Below, piece by piece: positions 36,161 to 44,695 of a DNA stretch of 64,000 nucleotides (positions are counted from its first letter, which is position 1; every line of letters begins with the position of its first letter). The DNA is taken from assembly GCA_019565575.1 (NCBI GenBank), contig CP067379.1, positions 310,001 to 374,000 of the forward strand, read 5' to 3'. A program made the position numbers and the translations under genes. This DNA comes from Flavobacterium covae (GTDB lineage: Bacteria > Bacteroidota > Bacteroidia > Flavobacteriales > Flavobacteriaceae). The notes beneath the pieces are model-generated. The model saw only the letters and a program-made list of their open reading frames with translations. It was not told the origin of the DNA and searched no databases.

Positions 36161-36258
36161 GTTTACAAGAGGAAAAATTTGAACTGATTGCAACCTCATA
36201 AAAAATGCTAAAGCAGTAACTACTACTCTTTAGGCAATCGCTACAAAATTTTCCTCAC
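36161..36258 (+). promoter_or_regulatory. Structured metK leader, probable SAM-I-like riboswitch variant
   Basis: Several nested or competing helices can be drawn: GAGGAAAAATTT (36169-36180) with AAATTTTCCTC (36246-36256); GATTGC (36186-36191) with GCAATC (36234-36239); GCTAAAG (36207-36213) with CTTTAG (36228-36233); and AAGAG with CTCTT (36226-36230). Unpaired GCAACC and ATGCTAA recall the S-box core (GCAACC ... GGTGCTAA), and TTTACAAGAG recalls its 5' strand. It lacks the full P2 element of the metH1 copy, so it is a variant or another SAM-sensing class. SAM control of SAM synthetase is expected. Confidence 0.6.
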
Positions 36259-36284
36259 GAATTATTACAAAAAAAAACTAGTAT

Positions 36285-37559
36285 ATGGCCTATTTATTTA
36301 CCTCAGAATCAGTGAGTGAAGGACACCCTGATAAGGTAGCTGATCAAATCAGTGACGCATTAATTGATAACTTTTTAGCATTTGACCCTACCTCTAAAGT
36401 AGCTTGTGAAACCTTAGTAACTACTGGTCAAGTAATTTTAGCAGGAGAAGTAAAATCAAAAACATATTTAGATGTTCAAAATATTGCTCGAGAAGTAATT
36501 AAAAAAATTGGTTACACGAAGAGCGAGTATATGTTTGAGGCTAATTCTTGTGGTGTTTTATCAGCCATTCATGAACAATCTGACGACATCAATCGTGGGG
36601 TAGATAGAATTACTGCTGAAGCTGATTTTGAAACTAAAGCGAACGCACAAGGGGCTGGCGACCAAGGTATCATGTTTGGTTATGCCACGAATGAAACAGA
36701 AGATTTCATGCCATTAGCACTTGACTTATCACACAAATTATTACAAGAATTAGCCGAATTACGTAGAGAAAATTCAGCGATTACTTACTTACGTCCAGAC
36801 GCTAAGTCGCAAGTAACTTTAGAATATGACGACAACAACAAACCGGTTCGAATTGATGCTATCGTAATTTCTACACAACATGATGATTTTGCTGAAGAAA
36901 CAGAAATGTTAGCTAAAATCAAGAAAGATATTATTGAGATTTTAATTCCTAGAATTATTACTAAATATCCGCAATATGCTCATTTATTCAATGATAAAAT
37001 TGAGTATCATATTAATCCTACTGGAAAATTCGTGATTGGAGGTCCTCACGGAGATACTGGTTTAACTGGAAGAAAAATCATCGTAGATACTTATGGTGGT
37101 AAAGGTGCTCATGGTGGTGGTGCTTTTTCTGGCAAAGACCCTTCAAAGGTTGACCGTTCTGCTGCTTATGCCACTCGTCATATTGCTAAAAACTTAGTAG
37201 CTGCTGGTGTAGCTGACGAAGTTTTAGTGCAAGTTTCTTACGCTATTGGAGTAGCTAAACCATGTAATGTGTACATTAATACTTACGGAACAGCTAAAAA
37301 TGGTTTAACTGATGTTCAGATTTCTGAAAAAGTTAATGAGTTGTTTGATTTAAGACCGTATGCGATTGAGCAACGTTTAAAATTAAGAACTCCTATTTAT
37401 AGCGAAACAGCTGCTTACGGACACATGGGACGTAAAAACGAAATAATTACTAAACGTTTCACATCGCCAACTGGCGAAATTAAAGAAGTAGAAGTTGAGC
37501 TATTTACTTGGGAAAAATTAGATTTCGTTGATAAAATTAAAACTGCTTTTAATTTATAA
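36285..37559 (+). CDS. metK: S-adenosylmethionine synthetase
   Basis: 424 residues, the usual length in Bacteroidota. Motifs are [43 protein letters not shown] (ATP-binding), [39 protein letters not shown] (P-loop-like) and TAAYGHMGR. It makes SAM from methionine and ATP in the cytoplasm and so is the end of the pathway assembled in this window. Transcribed alone, preceded by a structured leader and followed by a terminator. Confidence 0.98.
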   Translation: MAYLFTSESVSEGHPDKVADQISDALIDNFLAFDPTSKVACETLVTTGQVILAGEVKSKTYLDVQNIAREVIKKIGYTKSEYMFEANSCGVLSAIHEQSDDINRGVDRITAEADFETKANAQGAGDQGIMFGYATNETEDFMPLALDLSHKLLQELAELRRENSAITYLRPDAKSQVTLEYDDNNKPVRIDAIVISTQHDDFAEETEMLAKIKKDIIEILIPRIITKYPQYAHLFNDKIEYHINPTGKFVIGGPHGDTGLTGRKIIVDTYGGKGAHGGGAFSGKDPSKVDRSAAYATRHIAKNLVAAGVADEVLVQVSYAIGVAKPCNVYINTYGTAKNGLTDVQISEKVNELFDLRPYAIEQRLKLRTPIYSETAAYGHMGRKNEIITKRFTSPTGEIKEVEVELFTWEKLDFVDKIKTAFNL

Positions 37560-37577
37560 TAACCTAAATACAAAATT

Positions 37578-37618
37578 AGACAGCCTTGCAAATTACAGTT
37601 GTAAGGCTGTTTATTTTT
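37578..37618 (+). terminator. Intrinsic terminator after metK
   Basis: ACAGCCTTGCAA and TTGTAAGGCTGT pair, followed by TTATTTTTATA. Confidence 0.88.
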
Positions 37619-37633
37619 ATATACCTTTCTAGT

Positions 37634-38425
37634 ATGAAAAAACTGCTATGTATAACACTATTATTATCAAATATTTTCACTTTTACACAATCTTCAAAAA
37701 TCACTGTATCATTAATAAATTCTAAATTAATTGAAGCAGAAGAATATATCGGCGAAGACAATACAGGCTTTTTATACTTTATTAAAGACAACACCTTATT
37801 TAAGATAAAAGATTCAGAAAAATACCAATACAAAAACATAACATTAGGAAAAATATCTAAAGTTGACTTACAAAATCCTTTAAAAATTCTTATTTTTTTT
37901 GAAAACTTTAATACCATTATTGCTTTAGACAATCAATTTAATGAAGTACTAAAATCAGACTTTAACAATATTAATAACACAATTACCTTACAAGCCATTG
38001 GAATCTCCAGTCTAAATAATTATTGGCTTTTTAACCAAAACAATCAACAGTTATTACGCTACAACTATACTACAAACACAACGCAAACGATTGGTGTAAT
38101 TTTTGAAAAACCAATCAAAAATTATTTTTCTACTTATAATCTCTTTTTCTGGATAGACACAGAAAATAATTTTTATCAATGCAACATTTTTGGAAAGAAA
38201 ACATTTTTAAGCAAATTACCTGAATATGATAAAATTTCAATCAGTGATGAAAAAATAATTCTATATCAAATAAATAAAAAACTTTTTCTTTTTGACATTA
38301 AACAACAAAAAACAATTCCGATTGAAAATATCCAAAATTCATTCATAAGTTTTTATTACAAAAACCAAAAATTAGCTATTTTTACAGCTCAAGGAATTAC
38401 CAATTATAAAATCATTTTACCCTAA
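37634..38425 (+). CDS. Secreted protein, possible beta-propeller, unknown function
   Basis: I choose ATG 37634 (MKKLLCITLLLSNIFTFTQ), which gives a signal peptide; the longer upstream start adds residues encoded by the metK terminator. About 263 residues. Repeated blocks with W/F and GI/LFxxD patterns (LNNYWLFNQNNQQLLRYNY, NLFFWIDTENNFYQC, FDIKQQKTI) suggest blades of a beta-propeller. It shares one base with the kinase start (TAATG), so the two are translationally coupled. No function can be given. Confidence 0.75.
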   Translation: MKKLLCITLLLSNIFTFTQSSKITVSLINSKLIEAEEYIGEDNTGFLYFIKDNTLFKIKDSEKYQYKNITLGKISKVDLQNPLKILIFFENFNTIIALDNQFNEVLKSDFNNINNTITLQAIGISSLNNYWLFNQNNQQLLRYNYTTNTTQTIGVIFEKPIKNYFSTYNLFFWIDTENNFYQCNIFGKKTFLSKLPEYDKISISDEKIILYQINKKLFLFDIKQQKTIPIENIQNSFISFYYKNQKLAIFTAQGITNYKIILP

Positions 38426-39039
38426 TGCATATAGCAGTTGCTGGAAATATAGGAGCTGGAAAAACCACATTAACCAGACTTCTATCTAAACATTTTAAGT
38501 GGGAACCCCATTTTGAAGATGTAGATGAAAACCCTTACCTAGACGACTTTTATCACTCTATGGACAGATGGAGTTTTAATCTTCAAATTTATTTTTTAAA
38601 TAGCCGTTTTCGACAAATTTTAAAGATCAGGGAAAGTGGTAAAAAAATCATTCAAGATAGAACTATTTATGAGGATGCCCATATATTTGCTCCCAATTTA
38701 CATGCCATGGGACTCATGAGTAATCGTGATTTCGAAAATTACACTTCTTTGTTTGAATTAATGGAAAATTTAGTAGGTCCTCCAGATTTGTTAATCTATT
38801 TAAGAAGCTCTATTCCTAATTTAGTTGGACAAATTCACAAGCGCGGACGTGATTACGAAAATTCAATTTCTATTGATTATTTAAGTAGATTGAATGAACG
38901 TTATGAAGCTTGGATTCAAACTTACAATAAAGGAAATTTATTAATCATTGACGTTGACAATATTAATTTCGTTGATAATCCTGAAGACTTAGGAATGATT
39001 ATCAATAAAATTGATGCTAAAATTAACGGCTTATTTTAG
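38425..39039 (+). CDS. Deoxynucleoside kinase
   Basis: 204 residues. The P-loop GNIGAGKTTLT lies at residues 7-17; DVDENPYLDDFY holds the catalytic Glu region; IIQDRTIYEDAHIFA is the ERS/DRT-like motif, and RGRDYENSISIDYL is the lid. It phosphorylates deoxynucleosides (dA/dG/dC-type; specificity not readable) in the salvage pathway. It is coupled to the preceding gene and convergent with folA, separated by a bidirectional terminator. Confidence 0.92.
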   Translation: MHIAVAGNIGAGKTTLTRLLSKHFKWEPHFEDVDENPYLDDFYHSMDRWSFNLQIYFLNSRFRQILKIRESGKKIIQDRTIYEDAHIFAPNLHAMGLMSNRDFENYTSLFELMENLVGPPDLLIYLRSSIPNLVGQIHKRGRDYENSISIDYLSRLNERYEAWIQTYNKGNLLIIDVDNINFVDNPEDLGMIINKIDAKINGLF

Positions 39040-39083
39040 TTCTAAAACGCATCATATCAAAAACTAACATCTTTTACAAGCAA

Positions 39084-39128
39084 TTAAAAATCAGAATAGA
39101 ATTATGTTTTTTATTCTGATTTTTTATA
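39084..39128. terminator. Bidirectional terminator, kinase/folA
   Basis: AAAAATCAGAATA and TATTCTGATTTTTT pair around a short loop, with A/T runs at both sides, between convergent genes. Confidence 0.85.
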
Positions 39129-39211
39129 AAAACGGTTTAATTCAACCCTTTTATAGATAATTGCACAACAACAAAATATAAAACGTTTTCAAAGAAAGAA
39201 TCAAAGTAAAT

Positions 39212-39709
39212 TCAAATCCTAATATACTTTTCAAAAGAAAAAGAATACAAATGTTTTTCATCTTTAGGATGAAGAACAGACTCTTTAAGTTCCCATTTAT
39301 CTTGATCTATTTCTGGAAAAAACGTATCTGCCTCTAAAAAATGACTATGCACCCTTGTTAACTCTATTTCATCTGCCAATTCTATAAATTGTTTATAAAT
39401 CTCACCTCCTCCTATTACATATACGTCTTGATCTATAGGACAAGTTTTTAATGCTTCTTCAACATGATTTACAACAATACATTCTTCTGAAACAATATAT
39501 TCTTTATTTCGAGTGATAATAATATGGGTTCTATTAGGAAGTGGCTTAGGAAAACTTTCAAAAGTTTTACGTCCCATAATAATATAATGACCACTTGTTA
39601 ACCCTTTAAAATGCTTAAAATCATCTGGCAAATGCCAAAGTAAACTATTATTTTTTCCTAATTCGTTTTTTTCTCCTGCTGCTGCAATTAATATAATTTT
39701 TTTAGGCAT
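39212..39709 (-). CDS. folA: Dihydrofolate reductase
   Basis: 165 residues, normal. It has LIAAAGEKNELGKNNSLLWHLPDD (substrate/NADPH loop), YIIMGRKTFESFPKPLPNR, YVIGGGEIYKQF and EADTFFPEID. It regenerates tetrahydrofolate after ThyA. The start overlaps the end of the 2TM gene by 8 bp in a thyA-2TM-folA unit. Confidence 0.96.
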   Translation of the reverse strand: MPKKIILIAAAGEKNELGKNNSLLWHLPDDFKHFKGLTSGHYIIMGRKTFESFPKPLPNRTHIIITRNKEYIVSEECIVVNHVEEALKTCPIDQDVYVIGGGEIYKQFIELADEIELTRVHSHFLEADTFFPEIDQDKWELKESVLHPKDEKHLYSFSFEKYIRI

Positions 39710-40028
39710 TCTTTTGAATCTCTTTTTGAAGTTGTTCTAACTTTCGCTGTTGTTTAAAAACTAATTTTTCAATTTGCTCTCGTTCCCATTTTTTATTCAT
39801 AAAACGCTCTGTTATAAAGACACGAATAAAATGTAAGACTAAGAAAAAAGTCCAAATAACTATAATCCAAAAGACTTTATTAGGATTGGAAAATGTATTT
39901 AATATGTAACTAATAAACAATAAAAACAAACTAACCGTGAACCATATTACAAAATGAATATATAAGCGTTTTTTTTGTTTGATTCTCAAACGAGCATATT
40001 CATATAGTTCATACTGATTAACATCCAT
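39702..40028 (-). CDS. 2TM-domain membrane protein
   Basis: 108 residues with two hydrophobic helices (IHFVIWFTVSLFLLFISYIL and VFWIIVIWTFFLVLHFIRVF) and a charged, coiled C-terminus (KWEREQIEKL ... QQRKLEQLQKEIQ). This matches the 2TM family, common in Bacteroidota next to thyA/folA. Function unknown. 11 bp after the thyA stop. Confidence 0.85.
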   Translation of the reverse strand: MDVNQYELYEYARLRIKQKKRLYIHFVIWFTVSLFLLFISYILNTFSNPNKVFWIIVIWTFFLVLHFIRVFITERFMNKKWEREQIEKLVFKQQRKLEQLQKEIQKNA

Positions 40029-40039
40029 CTGTTATTATC

Positions 40040-40864
40040 TTAAATTGCTACCTGTCCTTTAATATGTGGGTGTGGATTATAATCTACCAAAGTAAAATCT
40101 TCTAATTTAAAATCAAAAATGCTATTAATTTCTGGATTCAAAATCATTTTAGGCAATGAACGTGGTTCTCTGGAAAGTTGTAGCTCTAACTGTTCTAAAT
40201 GATTATTATATATATGAGCATCTCCAAAGGTATGAATAAAATCACCAACCTGTAAGTTACATACTTGCGCAATCATCATAGTTAGCAAAGCATAGGATGC
40301 AATATTAAAAGGTACTCCTAAAAAGATATCTGCACTTCTTTGATATAACTGGCAAGACAACTTACCATCAGCTACATAAAACTGAAAAAAAGCATGACAA
40401 GGAGGCAAGGCCGCTTTTCCGCATGAAACATTTTCAGCAAAGTTTTTTTATCATCAGGCAAAACTGGAAGGATTCCAAGCTGATACTAACATTCTCCTAC
40501 TATTAGGATTTTTCTTTAAAGTTTCTATCAACTCTGTTATCTGATCTATTTCTTCATTATTCCAATTGCGCCATTGATGACCGTATATGGGACCCAAATT
40601 ACCTTTTTCATCTGCCCATTCATCCCAAATACGCACCCCATTTTCTTTTAGGTATTGAATATTTGTATCCCCTTTTAAAAACCAAAGGAGTTCATAAATT
40701 ATAGATTTTAGATGTAGTTTTTTTGTTGTTACCATAGGAAATCCTTCATTTAAATCGAAACGCATCTGATAACCAAAAACACTTTTTGTACCTGTTCCTG
40801 TTCTATCTCCTTTTTGATTCCCGTTTTCTAAAACATGTTTAACTAAATCTAAATATTGTTTCAT
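40040..40864 (-). CDS. thyA: Thymidylate synthase, two frameshifts
   Basis: Corrected length is about 274 residues. It starts [40 protein letters not shown]; the catalytic Cys lies in [14 protein letters not shown]; ends [12 protein letters not shown]. The frame breaks at 40464-40470 (CTGGAAG for CTGAAG, in WNPSVLPDDK) and near 40443 (three T in place of four on the coding strand, in KKTFAENV). Both corrections give a textbook ThyA. It methylates dUMP to dTMP using methylene-THF. As an essential enzyme with two nearby indels, it is a strong argument for sequencing error. Confidence 0.92.
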
Positions 40865-40920
40865 TTTTGATTTATTTATACTTTTATTAGTCTAATTCAC
40901 ATAAATGAATCTCTTTTTAT

Positions 40921-41538
40921 TTAAGATTCTCTTTTATTTATTTCATCACGAATTTTAGCTGCTTTTTCATAATCTTCATCTTGAACAGCTTCTTCCATCA
41001 GATCATTTAGCTCCGCTAAACTCAACTTTGAATAAGCAGATGTTCTATCCTCTTCTTGTGAAGCTCCAAAAGTTTCAGGTGTTGAAAGCACATCTTCATC
41101 TGTTGCCATATTTTCCTCCGAAGAAGTACTCAAATAAATCCCTGCTTTGTCTAAAATATTTTTATAAGTAAAAATTGGGGCATCAAATCGCAATGCTAAT
41201 GCTATAGCATCAGAAGTTCTGGCATCTATAATTTCTTCAATTTTATCACGTTCACAAATCATACTTGAGTAAAAAACCCCATCTACTAATTTATGTATAA
41301 TTACTTGTTTGACGATTATATCAAACCGATCTGCGAAATTTTTAAACAAATCATGGGTAAGAGGTCTTGGAGGCCGAATCTCTTTTTCTAAAGCTATAGC
41401 AATTGACTGTGCTTCAAAAGCTCCTATAACGATAGGCAATTTTCGATCTCCTTCTACTTCATTTAAAATCAAGGCATAAGCTCCATTTTGTGTTTGGCTA
41501 TATGAAATTCCTTTAATAGATAGTCTAACTAAACTCAT
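40921..41538 (-). CDS. Bifunctional nuclease-family protein (DUF151) with UVR motif
   Basis: From ATG 41538 (MSLVRLSIKGISYSQTQNG), 205 residues; an alternative start at 41565 adds nine residues. The DUF151 domain covers residues 5-140 (LPIVIGAFEAQSIAIAL, ARTSDAIALALRFDAPIF). A C-terminal UVR-type helix follows (AELNDLMEEAVQDEDYEKAAK, RDEINK). DUF151 proteins have reported DNase/RNase activity in some organisms; the role here is unknown. It lies downstream of etfA on the same strand. Confidence 0.88.
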   Translation of the reverse strand: MSLVRLSIKGISYSQTQNGAYALILNEVEGDRKLPIVIGAFEAQSIAIALEKEIRPPRPLTHDLFKNFADRFDIIVKQVIIHKLVDGVFYSSMICERDKIEEIIDARTSDAIALALRFDAPIFTYKNILDKAGIYLSTSSEENMATDEDVLSTPETFGASQEEDRTSAYSKLSLAELNDLMEEAVQDEDYEKAAKIRDEINKRES

Positions 41539-41594
41539 TTTTTTGGCTGTGAATATATCTTGCAAAGTAACAAAAAACTTTGTACTGTTAATAA

Positions 41595-41622
41595 AAAAAG
41601 AGCCATAATATGGCTCTTTTAA
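41595..41622. terminator. Hairpin terminator between etfA and DUF151 gene
   Basis: AAAAGAGCCATA and TATGGCTCTTTT form a perfect 12-bp palindrome between etfA and the DUF151 gene. Termination may be partial if DUF151 lacks its own promoter. Confidence 0.75.
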
Positions 41623-41643
41623 AGATTATTTTAAATGACCTAA

Positions 41644-42612
41644 CTATGAATTTTGAGCTTTAAATGCTTTTAATTTTTCAATTAAAGCGGGAACTACTTG
41701 AAAAGCATCTCCAACAACTCCATAATCTGCAACTTTAAAGAAAGGAGCTTCTGGATCTGAGTTAATTGCTACTTTTACTTTAGAAGAGTTAACTCCTGCA
41801 ATGTGTTGAATTGCTCCTGAAATACCAACGGCAATATATAGGTTAGTAGCTACAGGTTTACCTGTTTGTCCAACGTGTTCACTATGAGGTCTCCAACCCA
41901 AATCAGAAACAGGTTTAGAACATGCAGTTGCAGCTCCTAAAATGGTTGCTAATTCTTCAATCATTCCCCAATTTTCTGGTCCTTTTAATCCACGACCTCC
42001 TGAAACTACTACGTCCGCATCTGCAATAGTAACTTTTCCCGATCCTTTTTCTACTGATTGAGTTTGTACTCCAAAATCTGCATCAGAAATAACTGGAGCA
42101 AAATCTTCATCTGTAGCAGAACCCGCTAACTCTACTAATCCAAAGCTATTTTTTGCAATAGCTAATACTTTTACATCGGTATCAATTTGTGTTACATTAA
42201 AGGCTTTGTTAGAAAAAGCATTTCTTTTTACCTGAAATGGAGATGTGCTTACAGGTAGAGCCACTACATTAGAAGCGTAACCAGCACTTAGGTTTACTGC
42301 CACAAGAGGTGCTAAATACAAAGAATCTGTAGTAGAAGACAATACTACTACACTAGAAGTCTCTTTTACCGCTGCTTGTTTAATTACATCTGCATAAACT
42401 TTAGCATTAAAATTATTTAATTTATCATTAGATACTTTCAACACTTTATCTACACCATATTTACCTAATTCTGAAACATCTCCTGCGTTAATTGTTAAGG
42501 CCGTCACTGTTGTCCCAGTAGATTCTGCTATTTTCTTTGCGTATGAAGCTAATTCAAATGCTACTTTTTTGAATTTCCCTTCAGCTGATTCTGCATATAT
42601 TAAAATTGACAT
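41644..42612 (-). CDS. etfA: Electron transfer flavoprotein, alpha subunit
   Basis: 322 residues, typical. The C-terminal FAD-binding domain has VVSGGRGLKGPENWGMIEEL, ACSKPVSDLGWRPHSEHVGQ, KPVATNLYIAVGISGAIQH and INSDPEAPFFKVADYGVVGD. With EtfB it passes electrons from acyl-CoA dehydrogenases to the quinone pool. It is 85 bp after etfB. Confidence 0.96.
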   Translation of the reverse strand: MSILIYAESAEGKFKKVAFELASYAKKIAESTGTTVTALTINAGDVSELGKYGVDKVLKVSNDKLNNFNAKVYADVIKQAAVKETSSVVVLSSTTDSLYLAPLVAVNLSAGYASNVVALPVSTSPFQVKRNAFSNKAFNVTQIDTDVKVLAIAKNSFGLVELAGSATDEDFAPVISDADFGVQTQSVEKGSGKVTIADADVVVSGGRGLKGPENWGMIEELATILGAATACSKPVSDLGWRPHSEHVGQTGKPVATNLYIAVGISGAIQHIAGVNSSKVKVAINSDPEAPFFKVADYGVVGDAFQVVPALIEKLKAFKAQNS

Positions 42613-42697
42613 AATATTTTACTATTTTATTTGAACGTTGAATTATAAATTTTAAATACACCATTATAAAGTACTATTTAAAATTCAAAATTTAAAA

Positions 42698-43444
42698 TTA
42701 GATAACTTTAGCTTCGTTGTGTAATAGATTAATAAGTTCATCTAAATTATCTGGACTTACTAGTTTTACTTCTTGTTTTGGTGCTGGTTTTTCAAACTTC
42801 ACTGCTTTTGTTGCAACATCTGCTCCTACAGGTTCTACAACGCTAAGAGGTTTTGTTCTGGCAGTCATAATTCCACGCATATTAGGAATACGTAAATCTT
42901 TTTCTTCTACTAATCCTTTTTGTCCTCCCACAATAAGGGGTAATGATGTAGTAACTACTTCTTTTCCTCCATCAATTTCGCGAGCGGCTGTTACTGCATT
43001 ACCTTCAATTTTTAGGTCAATACATGAATTAATAAAATTATATCCTAATAGGCCAGCTGTCATACCAGGAACCATTCCTCCGTTGTAGTCTAATGATTCT
43101 TTCCCTGCAATTATTAAGTCAAAACCACCATTTTTAATTACTTCTGCCAATTGTTTTGCAACAAACAAACCATCTGTAGGATTTGCGTTCACACGAATTG
43201 CATCATTTGCTCCAATGGCTAATGCTTTTCTTAAAGTTGGCTCTGTATCAGCTTCACCTACATTTACCACCGTAACTGTAGCACCTTGTTGTTCTTGAAA
43301 CATTACCGCTCTAGTTAATCCAAATTCATCATTTGGATTAATTACATATTGTACCCCATTAGTATCAAATTCTGAATCACCATTGGTAAAATTAATTTTT
43401 GAAGTAGTATCAGGTACGTGACTGATGCAAACTAATATTTTCAT
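42698..43444 (-). CDS. etfB: Electron transfer flavoprotein, beta subunit
   Basis: 248 residues. It starts MKILVCISHVPDTTSKINF; INPNDEFGLTRAV; DLIIAGKESLDYNGGMVPGM; the AMP-binding EtfB signature region VVTTSLPLIVGGQKGLVEEK. It partners EtfA. A TATATTTG box lies at 43479-43486 upstream. Confidence 0.96.
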   Translation of the reverse strand: MKILVCISHVPDTTSKINFTNGDSEFDTNGVQYVINPNDEFGLTRAVMFQEQQGATVTVVNVGEADTEPTLRKALAIGANDAIRVNANPTDGLFVAKQLAEVIKNGGFDLIIAGKESLDYNGGMVPGMTAGLLGYNFINSCIDLKIEGNAVTAAREIDGGKEVVTTSLPLIVGGQKGLVEEKDLRIPNMRGIMTARTKPLSVVEPVGADVATKAVKFEKPAPKQEVKLVSPDNLDELINLLHNEAKVI

Positions 43445-43478
43445 TGTTAATCAAATTGGTTTAAAATTTATAGAATTA

Positions 43479-43486
43479 CAAATATA
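43479..43486 (-). promoter_or_regulatory. Promoter -7 box (TATATTTG) of etfBA
   Basis: An exact TAnnTTTG match 35 bp before the etfB start. Confidence 0.6.
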
Positions 43487-43585
43487 ACTAAAATATAGAT
43501 ACAAATATTATGCGTGCATAATATTTTTTTATGATTTTTTCGATAGTTTCTCTTTTAATTTCATTGATGATGGTCTAAAATTTCA

Positions 43586-43593
43586 TACTTTTG
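43586..43593 (+). promoter_or_regulatory. Promoter -7 box (TACTTTTG) of pdhB
   Basis: An exact TAnnTTTG match 32 bp before the gene start. Confidence 0.6.
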
Positions 43594-43624
43594 CGATTCA
43601 TTTTGTAGAATCTAATAAAATTTT

Positions 43625-44605
43625 ATGAGAACGATACAGTTTAGAGAAGCCATTTGTGAAGCTATGAGCGAGGAAATGCGTCGTGATGAGTCGGTGTATT
43701 TAATGGGTGAAGAAGTGGCTGAATATAATGGTGCATATAAGGCATCAAAAGGAATGTTAGACGAGTTTGGTTCTAGACGCGTTATAGACACACCAATTGC
43801 TGAAATGGGATTTTCAGGCATAGCGGTTGGTAGTGCTATGAACGGTTGCCGACCAATTGTAGAATATATGACATTTAACTTTTGTCTTGTTGGAGGTATA
43901 GATCAGGTTATTAACAATGCCGCAAAAATGAGACAAATGAGTGCAGGGCAATTTCCTATGCCAATGGTTTTTAGAGGACCATCTGCTTCGGCAGGTCAGT
44001 TAGCTGCCACACACTCACAAGCTTTTGAAAACTGGTTTGCCAACTGCCCAGGTTTAAAGGTTATTGTTCCCTCTACCCCTTATGACGCTAAAGGTCTTTT
44101 AAAATCGGCTATTCGTGATAATGATCCTGTTATTTTCATGGAATCAGAACAAATGTACGGAGATAAAGGCGAAGTACCCGAAGGAGAATATACAATTCCT
44201 ATTGGAGTAGCTGACATCAAACGCGAGGGCACGGATGTTACGATAGTATCATTCGGAAAAATCATCAAAGAAGCTTATACAGCTGCTGACGAACTAGCAA
44301 AAGAAGGTATTTCTGTTGAAATTATTGATTTACGCACAGTTCGCCCTATGGATTATGATACAATTTTAAGCTCTATCAAAAAAACAAACAGATTAGTGGT
44401 ACTAGAAGAAGCTTGGCCTTTTGCATCAGTAGCTTCTGAAATTACTTATATAGTTCAAGAAAGAGCTTTTGATTATCTAGACGCGCCTATTCAAAGAATT
44501 ACTACAGCAGACACACCTGCTCCTTACTCACCAACTTTGTTAAAAGAATGGTTACCAAACGCTCAGGACGTGATCAAAGCAGTTAAGAAAGTATTATATA
44601 AATAA
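43625..44605 (+). CDS. pdhB: Pyruvate dehydrogenase E1 component, beta subunit
   Basis: 326 residues, matching the E1-beta family: REAICEAMSEEMRRDESVYL, GEEVAEYNGAYKASKGML, DTPIAEMGFSGIAVGSAMNG, FRGPSASAGQLAATHSQAFE and LEEAWPFASVASEI. With E1-alpha it decarboxylates pyruvate using thiamine diphosphate. The alpha, E2 and E3 genes are not in the window. A branched-chain E1-beta is less likely given the match to flavobacterial PdhB. Confidence 0.93.
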   Translation: MRTIQFREAICEAMSEEMRRDESVYLMGEEVAEYNGAYKASKGMLDEFGSRRVIDTPIAEMGFSGIAVGSAMNGCRPIVEYMTFNFCLVGGIDQVINNAAKMRQMSAGQFPMPMVFRGPSASAGQLAATHSQAFENWFANCPGLKVIVPSTPYDAKGLLKSAIRDNDPVIFMESEQMYGDKGEVPEGEYTIPIGVADIKREGTDVTIVSFGKIIKEAYTAADELAKEGISVEIIDLRTVRPMDYDTILSSIKKTNRLVVLEEAWPFASVASEITYIVQERAFDYLDAPIQRITTADTPAPYSPTLLKEWLPNAQDVIKAVKKVLYK

Positions 44606-44624
44606 TAACTATATATACATGTTA

Positions 44625-44670
44625 CACATTATAAAGCTCCATCTTTGAAAAAATGATGGAGCTTTATTTT
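44625..44670 (+). terminator. Intrinsic terminator after pdhB
   Basis: AAAGCTCCATC and GATGGAGCTTTA pair, followed by TTTTT. Confidence 0.9.
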
Positions 44671-44695
44671 TACATATATATTAATTTTAAAAAAT

